Source of the DNA: an uncultured Christensenella sp.
GTDB lineage: Bacteria; Bacillota; Clostridia; Christensenellales; UBA1242
NCBI GenBank assembly: GCA_910584815.1
Contig: CAJUBT010000006.1
Location: 1 to 64,000 of the forward strand
DNA length: 64,000 nucleotides
Reading direction: 5' to 3'
The position numbers and the translations under genes are program-made. Position 1 is the first letter of the stretch, and every line of letters begins with the position of its first letter. Below the pieces are notes generated by a model, which saw only the letters and a program-made list of their open reading frames with translations, did not search any database and was not told the DNA's origin. Below are positions 46,201 through 61,200 of the stretch, one piece after another.

Positions 46201-49200
46201 AGTGAAAATTTCACTGTCTAAACTAACATTAGGGGCTGTGGAGGTTTCAACATTTTCTTCGTATATTTCGGTAGTTATAAAGTAACTGGTATCTAAACTT
46301 CTTGGGTTAATTGTGAAGTTTTTGTTAAAGGTTCCTTCATAATTTCCATCCTCACGGAAGGTTATGGTTATAACTGCATTTTCACTAGCATTTGTATTAT
46401 TAGTATAGGTTACAGTGAAATCGTAGTTATCATCATTTTCACTTGTTTTGCCATACATATATAGATAGTAAGAAGCATCCCCTGTGCTGTATAGGTATGA
46501 AATAGATTTTACCTCTGGCTCTATAGCACTACCTGTATAGTAGTAGCTATCGTTACCAAATTGTAGAAGAACATTGCCAGCTTGGCTTTGGGTTATTGCT
46601 AATTTATTAATGTCAAAATATATTTCAAGTGGAATTGGGTTACCACTAGCATCAACTTCGTTAGCATAGTTACCAGAACCAACAACTAAAATTGAACCAC
46701 GATTATATTTAACACCATCTTTAACATAAGTAGCGTTAATATTATCTCCATAGCCAACAATAGATAGTGTTACTTGTTCTGTGCTACCTAATGCAGAATA
46801 TGAACCTATAATTTCTTGAACACTTGGAGAAATTCTTCTACTTGTATAAGTATAAATTGAAGATAGAGAGAAAGTTATATCTTCAATTTTCTTCCTTAAA
46901 ATTTCAAAAGTAGCCGATTTTGTGCCTGTGTAGTTGCCTGTTCCTGTTATAGTTACATTTGCTGTTCCTGCATTTTTGTTGTTGCCATAAGTAACTGTAT
47001 AGTCGGTAGACAAATTCAAACTAACTTTTTGTTCACCATCTTCACCTGCAATCATTCTATAAACATTTATAACAGGTTCTAGGTTATTTATGGAATAAGT
47101 TTGATTTGCAATTTCATCTATACCAAAACTTTCAAGGGCAGTAAAATCTAATGGAGAAATAGTATATGGAAGATAAACCGTTCCAACATAGTTTTTATAA
47201 CTAGAACGAACTGCACCTATAATTGTTGCAACAACGTGGTAAGAACCAACATTAACACTAAAGCTTGGGTAAGAAATACCCTCTTCAACATAGGTTAAAT
47301 TATTTTTATTACCATCGGCATAAAGGTAAATATCGCTAACTTCAAAAGATATGCCTTTTGTTGCACTATATAAATATGTAACTGTAGGGGCAATATCTCC
47401 ACCAGTGAAAGTATAGTTTTTGCTTGAAATTCCACCAAAGGTTAAGGTGTAATCGGTAATATCTTCATCTGTTATGGTTTGGGCTGTAATGTTAAAGTTA
47501 ATAGTTGTGCTGCCAGTAACATTGCTGCCTCTTGCTTGTAAGGTAATTGTTGCCTCACCAACATTAATGTTATTTGAATAGTAAACATTAAAATCTTCAT
47601 TTACAAATAAATACTGATAGCCGCCACCACTGCGCCTAATATAAACAAGGCTAGCATCTCCAGTTCCAAAATCTTTAGTTATAGAAGAAGCAGTATATTC
47701 AACACTTGCTGTTAAGCTATTATCTACCACTGCATTTTGCAAATTAAACCTTGCGATAGAATAGTAGCCAACAATTTCACCTGTGTAATTGCCTTTTGGG
47801 CGGAATCTAAATATTGCTGTGCGTTCGCCAGCATTAATTGCATTTTCGAAAGTAATACCATCAACATCTTCACTTTCAACTATGGTTTGATTATACATAA
47901 TTGTTATTGTTGGGCGTTGAACTGTTCCATCGTAAACGCAATTACTATCGTTAACATTAATTGTTAAACCTTCTGTGTCGGCAGATAAAGTTTGTTTATC
48001 TACCGTTAAATTACCAAGATTATCGCTTGCAATGGTTGAGAAGGAATAGTAAGGATGATTCATACTTGCTATAGTTACATAGTTAACATAAGTGCCTGCT
48101 TGTAATTGATTAGGGTTGGAAACTGTGTTAACCACTCCCAAAGTTATGGATTTTATAACATCTTCAACTTCTGCAAGATAGTTATAAAATTCGCTTTCAA
48201 CAAACACAAAGTTACTATCTTCATTTTTAACAACCACACCAGTGCCATATGCCATTGTAGCATCTGGAACTTTATTTACGGTTAAAGCTTTTCTTGTAAT
48301 TCTTATTTTGTTTTTAATGGAAATTCCTTCAATAAAAGTTCTTCCGTCTGCACTGTCGCCTGCATTTTTATAGCCACTTAAACTAATTTCGCCTACAGTT
48401 ATAAACCTTACTTCTGCACGAGTTACAAGCCTACTGGTTTCGGTGTCTCCTTCTGTTATACCATTTGCATAGCCAGAATTTGCTCTAAAGTGAGCTATAG
48501 CTGCATCATCTTGATTAGTATAATAAGTAACAATAACGCCATTCCCATCTATATTGTTTTGAATAATTGCACCATTTATTGTTATATAGTAAACATTTTG
48601 AGTTAATATAGTGCCACCTGTTATAAAGAAGTTTACAACATCGCCATATTTTCTATCTCCAATTTGAGTGTCGGCAGAAATTCTTGTATATTCTGTGCTG
48701 CCATCTCCTGCGGTTGAAGAATAGTACAAGGAAACTGTTTTTTGTGGAGAATTAGATGGGAAGAATGGTCTTTCTGGGCTACTACCTGTTATGTTGCGAT
48801 AGTTTCCAGTTTGACCACTACCAATTGCATTAGGTTCACAAACATAACTGAAAGATGGAGTGTAGCCGCCTGTGTGTTTTTCTTCGTAGGTTATAATTGT
48901 ATAGGAAGTGTTAACAGCAAAGGCATAAAGGTCTATAGCATCTTTATATTTTTCATAATATGCTGTGAATAGTGCTCCTGGAGAACCCGCAGTTGTGTTT
49001 GCATTATATAAGGAAGCGGTAATTCCTTCTTGACCAGCACTACCTGTTGTGAAAGATATTGTGCCTTTAGGTGCTTCTGCACTTGGGTTAATTGAACCAT
49101 TAACTGTTACAAGTACAACTGTTGTTCTATCTTCTGAAGTATAATCTCCTTCTGCAGTTGGTGAAACACCAGTATATAAAGGAATTACATTCCAACCTGC

Positions 49201-52200
49201 TGTTGCAGATTGAATTGAATAGGTTATTGATAACTGACTATCGTTACTTAAGAAGTAATTAACAGCGCCATCTGGATTTAAAGAAACAGTTGCTTTATAA
49301 CTGCCTGCCATATAAGAAGAACTTGCCCCTGCAAAATCCTGCCAGCCATTAGCATTATATTGATATTTGTATTGCAATGGAGAATCGTTCCCCTTAACAC
49401 CTTCTATTGTTGGGTTAGGGCGGTGTTCATCGCCATCGTAAACATAGGTTTGGTTACCTGAAGTTTGGAAGATAACCCTTATTTGAACTTGGTTAACCCT
49501 TATTGTTACATTGGTGTTAACATTAGTTTCAAAGGCATAGTTGCCAGAAGCAGAACCACCAAGTGAAATAGAAAGGTTATAATCTCCTGCATTGGTTTGA
49601 GTGAACACTCTAACAGGGTCGTTTTCACCCCATTTATAAGTTGGGTAAACTCTGTCAAGGTCGTTAGAAATTATATTGCCTTTTAATGCAACTGTTAAGT
49701 TTTGAGGTTCACTTGTGTAATAATAAGTTGTATCGCTAGGAACTTCTAGTGTTAGCAAAATAGGGTCTATTATCCATTGTTTATTAAGGTCATCCTGAGT
49801 GTTACCTTCTAAAGTATAATTAGAAGCATTTACGCCATACAAACCTGCAACTTGGCAAAGATAAGTGCCTACACTGTTTAACACACTTGTTGGGGTGTTG
49901 CCTGTTATTGAAACAAGATAGTTAGTGTAAGATAAGCTTACATCTTCCCTAACGCCATCAACTTCCACAATATTTGCAATGCTTGGGGTTATAAAAGCTT
50001 CTTCCCCATTATATAAACGATGCAAAGTTTCCTTACCCAAAGTTGTACCTTCTGGGAAGCCAGATAATGTCCATTTAATTTGAATTACTTGTGGTAGAAT
50101 TTGCCATTCACAAACGGCAGTTTCTAAGTTATAAGTATAATTAGAATTATTTAACCTTGCCACCCTTGCAGTGTAGTTACCAACAAGAGTTTTTAAGTTA
50201 TTATCGTATCCGTTATCGGTTTGAGTGAAAGGAACATTAACAGAATCTCCACTTATTACTCCTACTGCAGTTGCAGTTACAGATTTTGGAGTGCCATCGT
50301 AACGGAAAGGACCATCACCATTGTTGTAGTTCCAAGTGAATGTGATGTTCTTTTGATAAATTGTCCAAGTTCTTGTTAAAGCTGGTGCACCATAGTTAGA
50401 CAAACTGTAATTAAATTTTTTATCTCCTGCAAGACCTGTAACAACAGCGGTATATAAACCAGCATTTTTAGAATTTTCTTGATAGTTTGTTATATTTTGT
50501 GCTTCTGTAGAACCTGGTGCGGTAAAGCTTACAAAATATTCAAATTCCACCCTTTCGCCCATAACAAAGCCATCGGTTGCTGTTAGGTAGTAAAATTTAT
50601 TAGAAACTCTATCATAGGTCCAACTTGTTGCATTTGCTTGCCAAGCAATTTCAAGATTTCTTGGGGTTATAGTCCAATCCCAAGTAACATTTTGGCTATT
50701 TTCAATATCGTAGTTAGCACCTTGTGGGCTTGTAAAGTTAACCCTTGCGGTGTAATATTCGCCAGGAATATTTGCATCGGTTTTAATGCATCCATCGGCA
50801 ACAGCTATTGTTGAAGTTGCTTGATCGGTTGTTGCAATGCCTTTAACTGTTGGAGTTGGGCATTGAGGCAAACCATTATAAACAAAAGTGTTTGTGTTCC
50901 AACTAAAAATTAATGTTCTTCTTGTAACTTGCCAATATTTAACTGTGTTAGCACCTTCTAGTGTGTAGTAAGAACTTTCATCTCCAGAGCCAACACTTGC
51001 AACGCATTTATAGAAACCTGCATTTACGCATAAGTTTGAATTTGCAAGAGGAACCCATTCAACATTAACATCATCTTTAACACTTTCCCAATCTGCCCAA
51101 TTATCAATGTTCTTTGCATAGTAATAGGTTAGAGTTAGGTTTAAAGTTGTGCCAGCAATTAAGTTTGCAGGGGTGCCTGTAAAGAAAATTGCATTTGCCC
51201 CACCTGTGCCAAGGTAACTTGCGTGGTCACTTGTTAAAGTTCCACCAATATCACTAGAAATGTTTGTGCCTATCCAACCAATGTTTGCTCTTCTTGGAGC
51301 GATAGTCCATTCATTAGTGCTTGTAGCTTCATCTACCATATAGTTAGGGTTGCTAACTTGAGTTGCTTTTGCTAAATACTTACCAACATAAATTTCACTA
51401 TTTGTGTATAGGTTAGAATTATAATCATCACTATTTCCTAAAATTATGTCGTTAGAATAACCAATAACATTAACAACATCTTTAGGGTCTTGTAAATTTG
51501 TAACACTTGCAGTTACTGTTACTGGTGAACCTGTAAAGGTGTTATCAAAGTCTGGAGAAGAGTTAGACCATTCTAAAATAACTGCTCTCTTATCTATTCT
51601 CCAAGAGGTTTTCCATTCAAAAGAACTTGTAATTTTATTTGTGAAAATATAGTTACCATTGCGGTTTAAAGTTACAACAGCAGTGTAATTGCCTGCATTA
51701 ATTCCACTATTACCAGTAACTGTGTATTGAGAACCAAAAGCAAGGTAATCGTTATCGCTTGTTGCATTAAACACATTTCTTACTAAAATGTTAGCGGTTT
51801 GATTTAACCCATTATATATAAAGGCATTACTTGAACCATTGTAATCAACAACAAATAAATTTGTGTGTATGGTTAAATCGATTGCTGCTGGGGTAATTTC
51901 CCAATTCTTTTCTGATTCCGTGGCGTTTTCTAAGGTATAGTTTCCACTACCAGTGCCAGTTAATGCAATTATTTTTGCTTGATAGGAACCAGCATTTATG
52001 CTGTTAGCATTCATAAACGAAATAAAGTCTTCTAAATCTAAACCGTTAGCATCAAATTCAACTGTTCTGTTAACAGGTGCAGCTCCACCTAAGGTTAACT
52101 GAACAAAGAAAGTAACTTCATCTCGGCTACTAATGTTATCTACATCAAAAACAAAGTATTGTGCCCTTGGAGTGCTGGTTAGAGAATCGTAAACAATTTT

Positions 52201-55200
52201 GTTATTATCCCAAACTGCACCTTCAGGTTGCACACTATTCCAACTGAAAATTAATGGTAGAGGGGTTATGCTCCAACTAAAGTTAACATCTTCTTCTACA
52301 ATATAATAATTTCCACTAAATTCACCATCTACTGAAGCAGTTGCGATGTAGGAACCAACATTAATAAGGTTACTATCGTTATAAACAGTGCCCAAAGTAT
52401 CGCGGTAAGAAATTTTAATTGTAACACCGCCATCTTCACCAGACATAAGCCCTGTAAATCCATTTACTGAATAGAACTTAGCAGTGCCATCGTAAACGGC
52501 AGTGCGGTTATCCATTGTAAGTTCTAATGAAGAACCTACCCAAGATAAACTTAATGGTGCTTTGCCAATTTCCCAACTTCTATAAGTATTACTGTTATTT
52601 TCGTTAAAGGTATAGTTAGGGTTGCCAACACCAGCCACCTTTGCCCTATAACTACCCACATTTGTTGCAAAGTTAGTATAACTATTTGTTGCATCAAATT
52701 TTTCGGTTGAATAAGTTATTTCAAAGCTATCGTTATTAACAATATCATCTGGGTTAACTTCGGCTGTTATATACTTCTCTTCACCATTGTATATAAATGG
52801 TTTTGTGTAACTCCAAACAAAAGTTACTTCTTTAGGGTTAATTGTCCAACTAATTGTAACGGTATCGTTAGCAACTAATTCATAACTTGAAGCGTTGCCA
52901 CCACTTAAACCAAAATCAAAGTCTATAGTTGCAAAATATGTGCCAGCATTAATATAATTTTCATCTACGCCACTTTCTTTAACTTTAAAGCTAACATCTG
53001 TAAAACCATTAACAAGGTTACTTATTTTTGGTTGTAGTTTGAAAGACCTTCCATCGTAACTAGCAGACCTTTCTTCATCGGAATTGTTTGCTGTAACTGT
53101 TTTATCTAACACAATTCCATTATCAACAATTTCCCACACAAAGTTTAATTTTCTTGGAACAATAAACCAATCGCATTGTTTTAACTGTTCTTCACCAAGT
53201 TCATAGTTAGTGTTTAAAGTTCCAACAACAATTCTGCAAGTGTATGGAATGTAGTTTCCTGCTTCATCTTTTGGGTTAACCTCTGTTGCAGTGTTGCCTT
53301 CAACGGTAACACCTAAAACATCGCCAGTTAAGCCACCACTTATTGTTGGGTTAAAGGTTTGTCTTTCTCCGTTCCAATCAAAACTTGTTGTGGTTGGCCA
53401 AATAATAATTAAGTTTGCTTTAGCAATAGTCCATTTAAATTCTTCGCTGCCTGCATAAATTTCGTAATTATAACTGTAAGGTTCTCTTAAAATAACATTT
53501 GCTATATATTCGCCTGCCAAGTTTTTATAGTAGTCTCTTGAATATTCATAAGCATCGGTTTGTAGAGTTATAAATTTATTTTCGCCCACTGCCTTTGCTT
53601 TAATTATACCAGCTCTATGATAAGTTTTGTTATAAACAATACTATCTGTTTCTGCATCGTCTATGCCCCAAACAAGTTCTATTGTTTGTTTTTCTATAAT
53701 AATGTCTATATCATATCTTGCTGTGGCAAGAGAATGATAATTGCTTGCGTGAGTATAGTAAGCACCATTAGGGTCGTAAACATCAACATCTTTATTTTGG
53801 ATTACATAGTTGCCATTTTCATCTAAAATGTAATATTTACCTGCTTCAAAGTCTTGCCTATTAACATCACTTGGGTCTACTTCAAGGTAATTAATAACTT
53901 CAACTTTAACATTATAAGTGCCTGCATCGGTTATAGTTACAAAAGTTATTTGACCATCATCACTTACAAAACTTAAACGGTTATTTGCATTTACTGTAAA
54001 TAATGTGCTTTCGTTAACTTCTTTACCTGAATTTGTTATGCCTGTAACGGTTATTCTTAAAGTAAGGTCACTAAGTACTGAAACATCTTTACTTGTTTTT
54101 AAACCAGCAGTAACTCTGTAGCCATCGCTAGAATAAGTTTTAACTACAGTGAAAGCAGGTTCATTAGCACCTAAATCTTCGTGCACAATAAGTTCATCTT
54201 CTATGTTCCACCTATCCATAAAGGCTTGAATTTCAGTTATGCTCCATTGCAATCTTAAACTTTCAAGGTCTGTTGGTAAGGTATAGTTAGGGTTATAAAC
54301 ACTAACAAGTAAACTTGAATATCTTCCAATTTCTTCAAAGCCTATGTTAGAAGTATCCACTTGAGTTGTGCCATTTTCACTGCCAACAAAACCAATATTA
54401 TAGTTATAGTAAACTATAATAGGGTCTTCACCTATTCTGTTAAATTCCAACTTAATTGTTATATTATCGCCTTTTGCAACATTATTAAAAGTTGGAACAA
54501 GGGCGTGTTTTACACCATCTTCTTGTTCGTAATCGTTAACATAGTTAGAATTAGTAAATGCATCGTACCAGCCAGAAATGTTTAATGGTAGAGGAATAAT
54601 TTTCCAACCAAGTTGAGTGTCTTTTAAAATGTAGTTAGCATTATCTATGCTAATTTCCATAATATAAATGCTATCATCTAAATTAACTAATTTCTCAACA
54701 GCGCCATCGCTATCTGCTTTTAATTTTAAAACATTTATATCATCGGTGAACCCAAATTCACCATCTACTAAAATTAAGTTTGTTTCTGCGTTTTCTACAT
54801 CTAGCCCACCTCTAAATCTTGCATCGATATTATTGCCTGTGTAAATAAATTCTTGAACTGCAAGCCCAACTTCTAAAATAATTGGATTAATAATTATTTG
54901 GGTGAATTCGCTAGTTGTTTCTCTTTGAGTCATACCACCACGAACTGTTACCTTTACTTTATATTGGCCACTTTCGTTAACTTGAGTAATTCTAAAAGTT
55001 TCATCGTTACCATTATTTAAAATTTGTTCGTTACCATAATACCATTGATAAGAATAAGTAAAGTCTTCATCGTTACGGTTAGAAATATTTGCCCTTAAAA
55101 TAACTTCTGTGCCATATGTGTAAACATTATCTTCGTTGCCATTATCAACAACAACAGTAATAATAGGGTCTGCAACAACCCAAACAATGTAAAGGTTGCT

Positions 55201-58200
55201 ATTTAAACTATTTCCAGCATCATCAAACATTTGATAGTAAACTTGAGTTTGTAAATTTACGCCGTTTAAAGATGCACCATTATCGCTAACATAGCAGAAT
55301 AAGCCAACATCGTAACCTTCTTTGCTAACAGTTACTTCGCCATTATTTGTTACAATAACATTGCCTTTTAAATAGTCACCATAGGTTTTGCCGTATTCTA
55401 CATTTATTGTGTAACTTACATCACTTACACCAACATCTGTAATATATTCATAATAAACATTTAGTTCAAAAGTTGTGGAAAGTTGAATAGTGTCGTGCCC
55501 ACCGTGAGTTGTTATTTCTGCTAACCCAAAATTACTTACATTATTTAAAGTATAGTTCTGTAAAGTTTTATCATAGAAGTTAACTTTATCTACCACAACT
55601 TTGCCAATGCTGGCAGTATAACCAATACCTATTTTAATGTTGGCATCTTGACTGAATGCACGCCTTTGAATAATTTGGTCTTCATTAAGTAAATAAATTT
55701 CTCCATCTATAGAAAGCGCTGGTTTTGTGCTGCCAGAAGTAGCATCAAATGTAAGCACATTATTTGTAATATCATTAGTTGCTTTACGCCTGTTGTTAAT
55801 GTAGAAGGCATCTCCTCTAACTGCAGTGTTCCCTTTAATTTCGCCACCACGCATAATAACTTTAGCATCAGCTGTTTCGCAACTTACAAATATTGTGCCT
55901 AAATTATTAGTGTTATTAGAATTTATGTTAACAACACTCCAGTTGCCTGTTGTTTCGTTTTGGTCTGGTGAAATTTCTAATATTCCACCTTCCTGGTAAA
56001 TAACACCGCCATTATTTTTTGCTCTGTTATTTGTAATTGTTATGCCGTGAATTAAGGTTTCGCAATTACCTGACATATAAATAACGCCACCATTACCAGC
56101 AAGTGAACCAGATGAATAATCGGCTAAATTATATCTTATATCAGCATAAATAATTTCTAAAGTGGCACCACTTAAATTTGCTATGGCACCACCATAACCT
56201 TTTGCTGAATTGCTGCGGATTGTAACATTTTCTATATACAAATTACCATGGTTTGTTATAGCACCGCCATAACCTGAATTTGTTATGTTGTTTGTTAGGC
56301 AATTTTCGTTATTTTGCATTACAACGCCACTAACAATGTTTGCGTTTGCACCACTTGAAACAACTAAAATAGCACCTGTGCTTCTTGCACCATCGTTTCT
56401 AAAATAGTTGTTATTGCTTGGCATTGTGTCGCCAAGTTTATCTGTAACCCATCTAGCACCACCATCAAACACAATAGAGCCATCTATTATAGGTTCTCCG
56501 CTACGGTTTGCCCCTAAATTTAAGTTAACTGAATTTTGCACAATAACCATAGCACCAGTAAATAGAATGTCATTAACATCCTTTGCTCTTGCAATGTTAA
56601 CAGTAAAACCATCTAATGTGCCCCAATATTCATCTTCTGTAACATCATAAGTTCTTGCAAGGCAAATAGTTCCGCCATTAGTTATACTGTTTATGGCTTG
56701 TTCCATTGTTGTAACTTCACTGCTGCGTGTGAAAGAATCGTTGATATAAAAACCTACTTTACCACTTGCATCTGCACCATAATAGAACCTCTCAACAAAC
56801 ACATTAACTTTAATGGTTAAAGCAACTGCATTATAACTTGCGTTTGTTGGTTCAAAGTTTACATAAGCATCTTGCAAACCAATGTCTTCAAAAGTGAAAC
56901 TATCGAAAGCCCAAACAAAACGCCCGCTAATTTTTCTTCCATTATATTCTGCACTACCACCTAATAAGGTTGGTCGGTTATCTCTACCACCAACACCACC
57001 TGTTGAAGAGTAAAGTGTGTTTGTTATAAGTTGTGTTGAAATGTAAGGCTCTTCTGTAATAACAGGGGTTATACCTCGAATGTATAATAGTCTGTACCCT
57101 AAGTATTCAGGGGATCCAGAATATACAATTCTAAAATGAACAAACTTCTTGCCACTTATGCTTTGAGTTGGGTTAACGCTAGACCATATTGCATTGCTTG
57201 CTGGTTGGTCGCTTGAATCGGTTGCCAAAAATTGAACAGTAACATTATTAGGGTTATCTAAAATCTCGAAATAGATGCTATGTTCAGCACCATCGTATTC
57301 ATTAACATAGTCTCCTGCAACATAAACAAAACCATAGCCATTGTCTTTAGAAGATTGAGATTCACCTACATAAATTTTGTTGTTATCTAAATAAACTCTT
57401 TTTTCAACAATGTCGGCAAAGAACCTTGTAATAATTTTTTTGCTAGACATTTCAAAGTTATCATTAAATGGAATGGCTACCACCGAGGAAGCCCCTCCAA
57501 CAGTGTTGCTATTAACATAAAGTTGTGCGTTTAAACTAAGGGAAGATAAAATTTTAATAACACCACTTTCATCTTCTGCCACTCTTACAAAAATGTTGTA
57601 ATTAAATTCAACCCCATTTGTAACTCTTTTGTTATTCATTACTATTGCATTTTCACCAACAATAAATTCACTTTTACTATCTACATAAATTACGCCGCCA
57701 TTTGTGCCATCGCCAACATAGGTGTTGTTTTGTATTTCGCCACCAAGTAAGGTTGCACTACCACCAGAACTTAGAGCTATAACGCTGCCATAAATTGTGG
57801 CGGTATTGCCATAAATTTTGCCACCATTTATAAGAAGTTTTGCATCAACAACGTTTATTGCACCACCGTGGGAGTTGGTTGCAGTGTTGGAGTTAATGTT
57901 TGCATCATCTATTTGAACATAAACATTGCCTGTAACAAATATTGCACCACCACTTTGAGCGGCTGTGTTACCATTAATTTCACCACCAGTTATAAGTAAG
58001 GTTGCAGTGCTTGCACTACCACTAGCAACATAAATTGCACCGCCTTCACCATCTGCAATGTTATTTGAAATGTATCCGCCTGATATTATAAGGGCAGAAT
58101 TATCTATTTTATAAATTGTTGTTTTGTTGCCATTATCGGTTACAAAAGTTGTTTGATTGTTTTGTATGCTGCCTTTTGCATTAGAATAAATTGCTGCGCC

Positions 58201-61200
58201 TTGGCTTGCAGTGTTTGCATAAATTTCGCCACCAGACATTTTTAAACTGCCATCTACTGCAAGTAAAATTGCACCGCCTGCACCTGTTGCAGAGTTGTTA
58301 AAGATTTCGCCGCCAGAAACATTTACAACTCCGCTTTGAATGTAAATTGCACCGCCTTGGGTTAAAGCCTTATTTCCAGAAATTCTTGCTAAATAAGTAA
58401 TATTAACTTCCCCACTTGAAACAAATATTGCACCGCCAACACCAGCATTGTTGTTGGAAATTACACCGCCTGTTAGGTTAATTGTGCTACCTATTGTGTA
58501 AATTGCGCCGCCTTGACCTGTAACAGTGTTACCATAAATCATTCCACCACTCATTGCTAGGTTTGCATTTTTAATGTAAATTGCACCACCATCGGCAGAA
58601 GTGTTTTCACTAATTTCGCCACCAGAAACATTTAATTTCGCACCAGAGTTAACAAAAATTGCACCACCGTTTCTAGTTGCTTTATTGCCATAAATTGCAC
58701 CGCCATAAATATTTAGTTCGCCACTTTCAACATAAATTGCACCACCATCTATTTGTGCGGAGTTTTTACTTATAACGCCACCATAAATGTTAATTACGCC
58801 TGTAGAATAAATTGCACCACCAACATTGTTTATATTTGTGCCAGCAATTTTATTTTCGGTTATAGCACCTGCATTAATAGTTAATGTGCCTTTGTTGTTA
58901 ATTGCGCCACCACTAACATTAACACCTGTTTGATAAGCAACAGAAGAATTTTTTATGATTGCACCAGTGTTTAAAATTAAAGTTGAGTTTTCGTCTACTC
59001 CAATTAAACCTTTAGGTGTTCCATCTGCCATACTGCTATAGCCATCTATTGTAACATCTTGTAAGGTTAAAGTTGCTCCGTTTTTAACTTGGAATAAGTA
59101 ATCGCCCATACTTAAACCAATTCTCATTAAAGTAACATTTGGTGCTGATATTGTTGTGTCGGTTAAAATTTCCACTGTTTTAACAATATATATAACACCA
59201 TTATTTGCACATAATGAAAGAGCTTTCTTCAAAGTTAAAACTGCATTGTTTGAATTTGCACCTGTGTTGCTATCGTTTCCATTAACAGCATCCCAGTAAA
59301 TAGGAGTAGATTTAATTGAACTGCCAATAGAAACAAGTAAAGTATAATCTAAAGTGCTAGCAACAAGTTCGGCATTACTTACACCTAAAACGCTTATAAC
59401 GCTTGCATTTGTTTCTATAAATGGCATTGGGTTTATTGTAACCTCTTCGCCATCGCTATAAATTTTTGTAAACGAATTTTTATAGTCTTCATCTATTCCA
59501 ACTGCAACTGCACCATTTGTAACAGTAGCAGAAGAGGAAAGATAAATAGCAGAAGTTTTATCTAAATTGCCATATTGGAAAACACAAGTATCGTTGTTAG
59601 TTGTAATGCTTGTTTCAATTGCACTTGTTATATTAAGTTTGCCAGCCAAATAAATTTTGCCACTGCCACCAACACCAGTTTCGCCTGCATATCCAGCAAT
59701 TGTGGCATCTTGCAAATAAAGTTTGGTGTATTGTTCGTTATTCAATTTTCCTAAGAAAATTTGAGGATATACTGCCCTGCCACCATTATCTAAAAATTCA
59801 TTAGGAACAGTAAAGAAGTTGTTAACTATGCTGCTGTTTTCTTTTATATTTACAACACTATTATTTGCACCAAAAGTTGAAATGCCTGCACCATATAAAA
59901 CTGCATTTCTATTACTTGTTTGAATGCTGTTATTTGAAATGTTTGAATTAATAAAAGTTTCGGTTCCACCTAAACTATAAAATGCTCCATATAATGCAAC
60001 AGCATCTTCTGCATCGCTTAAATATTTTGTGAAATTTGAACTAATTGTAACTTCTGTAAAAGTTGCACCACTAGAAACTATGCCGCTTCCTGCAAGGCCA
60101 GCAACAGAATCTGCACTATTGCTTGTTAAAATGTTGTTTGAAATAACAACATTATTTAGATTACTATTGCCACCATTTGCGTTGTATATTCCTGCGCCAC
60201 GCCCATTTGCAACATTGCCTGTAATTTTTGCATTGTTTAAAACATAATTACCTTCAAAATAAATGCCACCACCAAGACCTGTGCTATTTTCATTGCCTGT
60301 TGCAATGTTTCTATCAACATTTACACCGCCGTAACTTGAAACACCAACATTAGTAACATCACTTGTTACATTGCCAGCAACATACATTCCACCGCCAAAA
60401 CCAGCTGTGTTTGTACTTAAATTTAAACCATAAATATTTACTAAACTTTCAAGATAAACACCCCCACCATTATTAAGGGCTGTGTTACTTGTTATATCTG
60501 CACCATAGAAAACAGAAAGTGAGTTTTGTGCGATATACACACCGCCACCGTTGTTACTTGCCGAATTTTTTGTTATGTTTGCAGATAAGAAACTTGCACT
60601 TACATTGCTGCCAATGTATACAGCGCCACCGTTTACACCAGAGCAATTATAAATTGAAATATCTCTTATATATAAATTAATGTTATTAGTTGTTGAATAA
60701 ATGTGAAGAGGAGAACCATTTTCACCACCGTGGCAATTAAACATTTCTAAGTTGTTAATTGTAACATTAGGTGTTGCACCACAATCAGTAATTTCTAATG
60801 CACCCCTAGTGCCAGAAGTGTTGTTTTTAACATTATGATTTTTAAAAATAACATTTCCGCCAATGCTTACTGGGCTGTTTGGTGCATAAATTTTTACCAT
60901 TGCGCCTGTTGTTCTAATATTTCCGCCATCGAAAACAAGGGTGCCAGCCATACTATTTTTGCCAATTTCAATTGAACTCATATTGCTAGTTTTACTACTG
61001 TTAATTTCTAACAACGCATTTGCATTAAGTATGTGCCTTGCAATAGTAATAGTTATTGGAGTATCTATTCTTAAAATTCCTTCACCATCGTTTAAGTTGT
61101 AGGTTGAAATCATATAGATAATGCCATTATCTTCCATACTGTTAAGGGCTGTTTCTAGCGAAGTTGTAAAATAGTTATTAGCCCTATCGCCAATAGTAGA

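Noticed and set aside
57700..59000. Regularly spaced repeats as a possible CRISPR array
   Set aside because: The repeats are imperfect, in frame and encode GGAIY units of a beta-helix. Spacers are also related to each other, and no cas genes are present.
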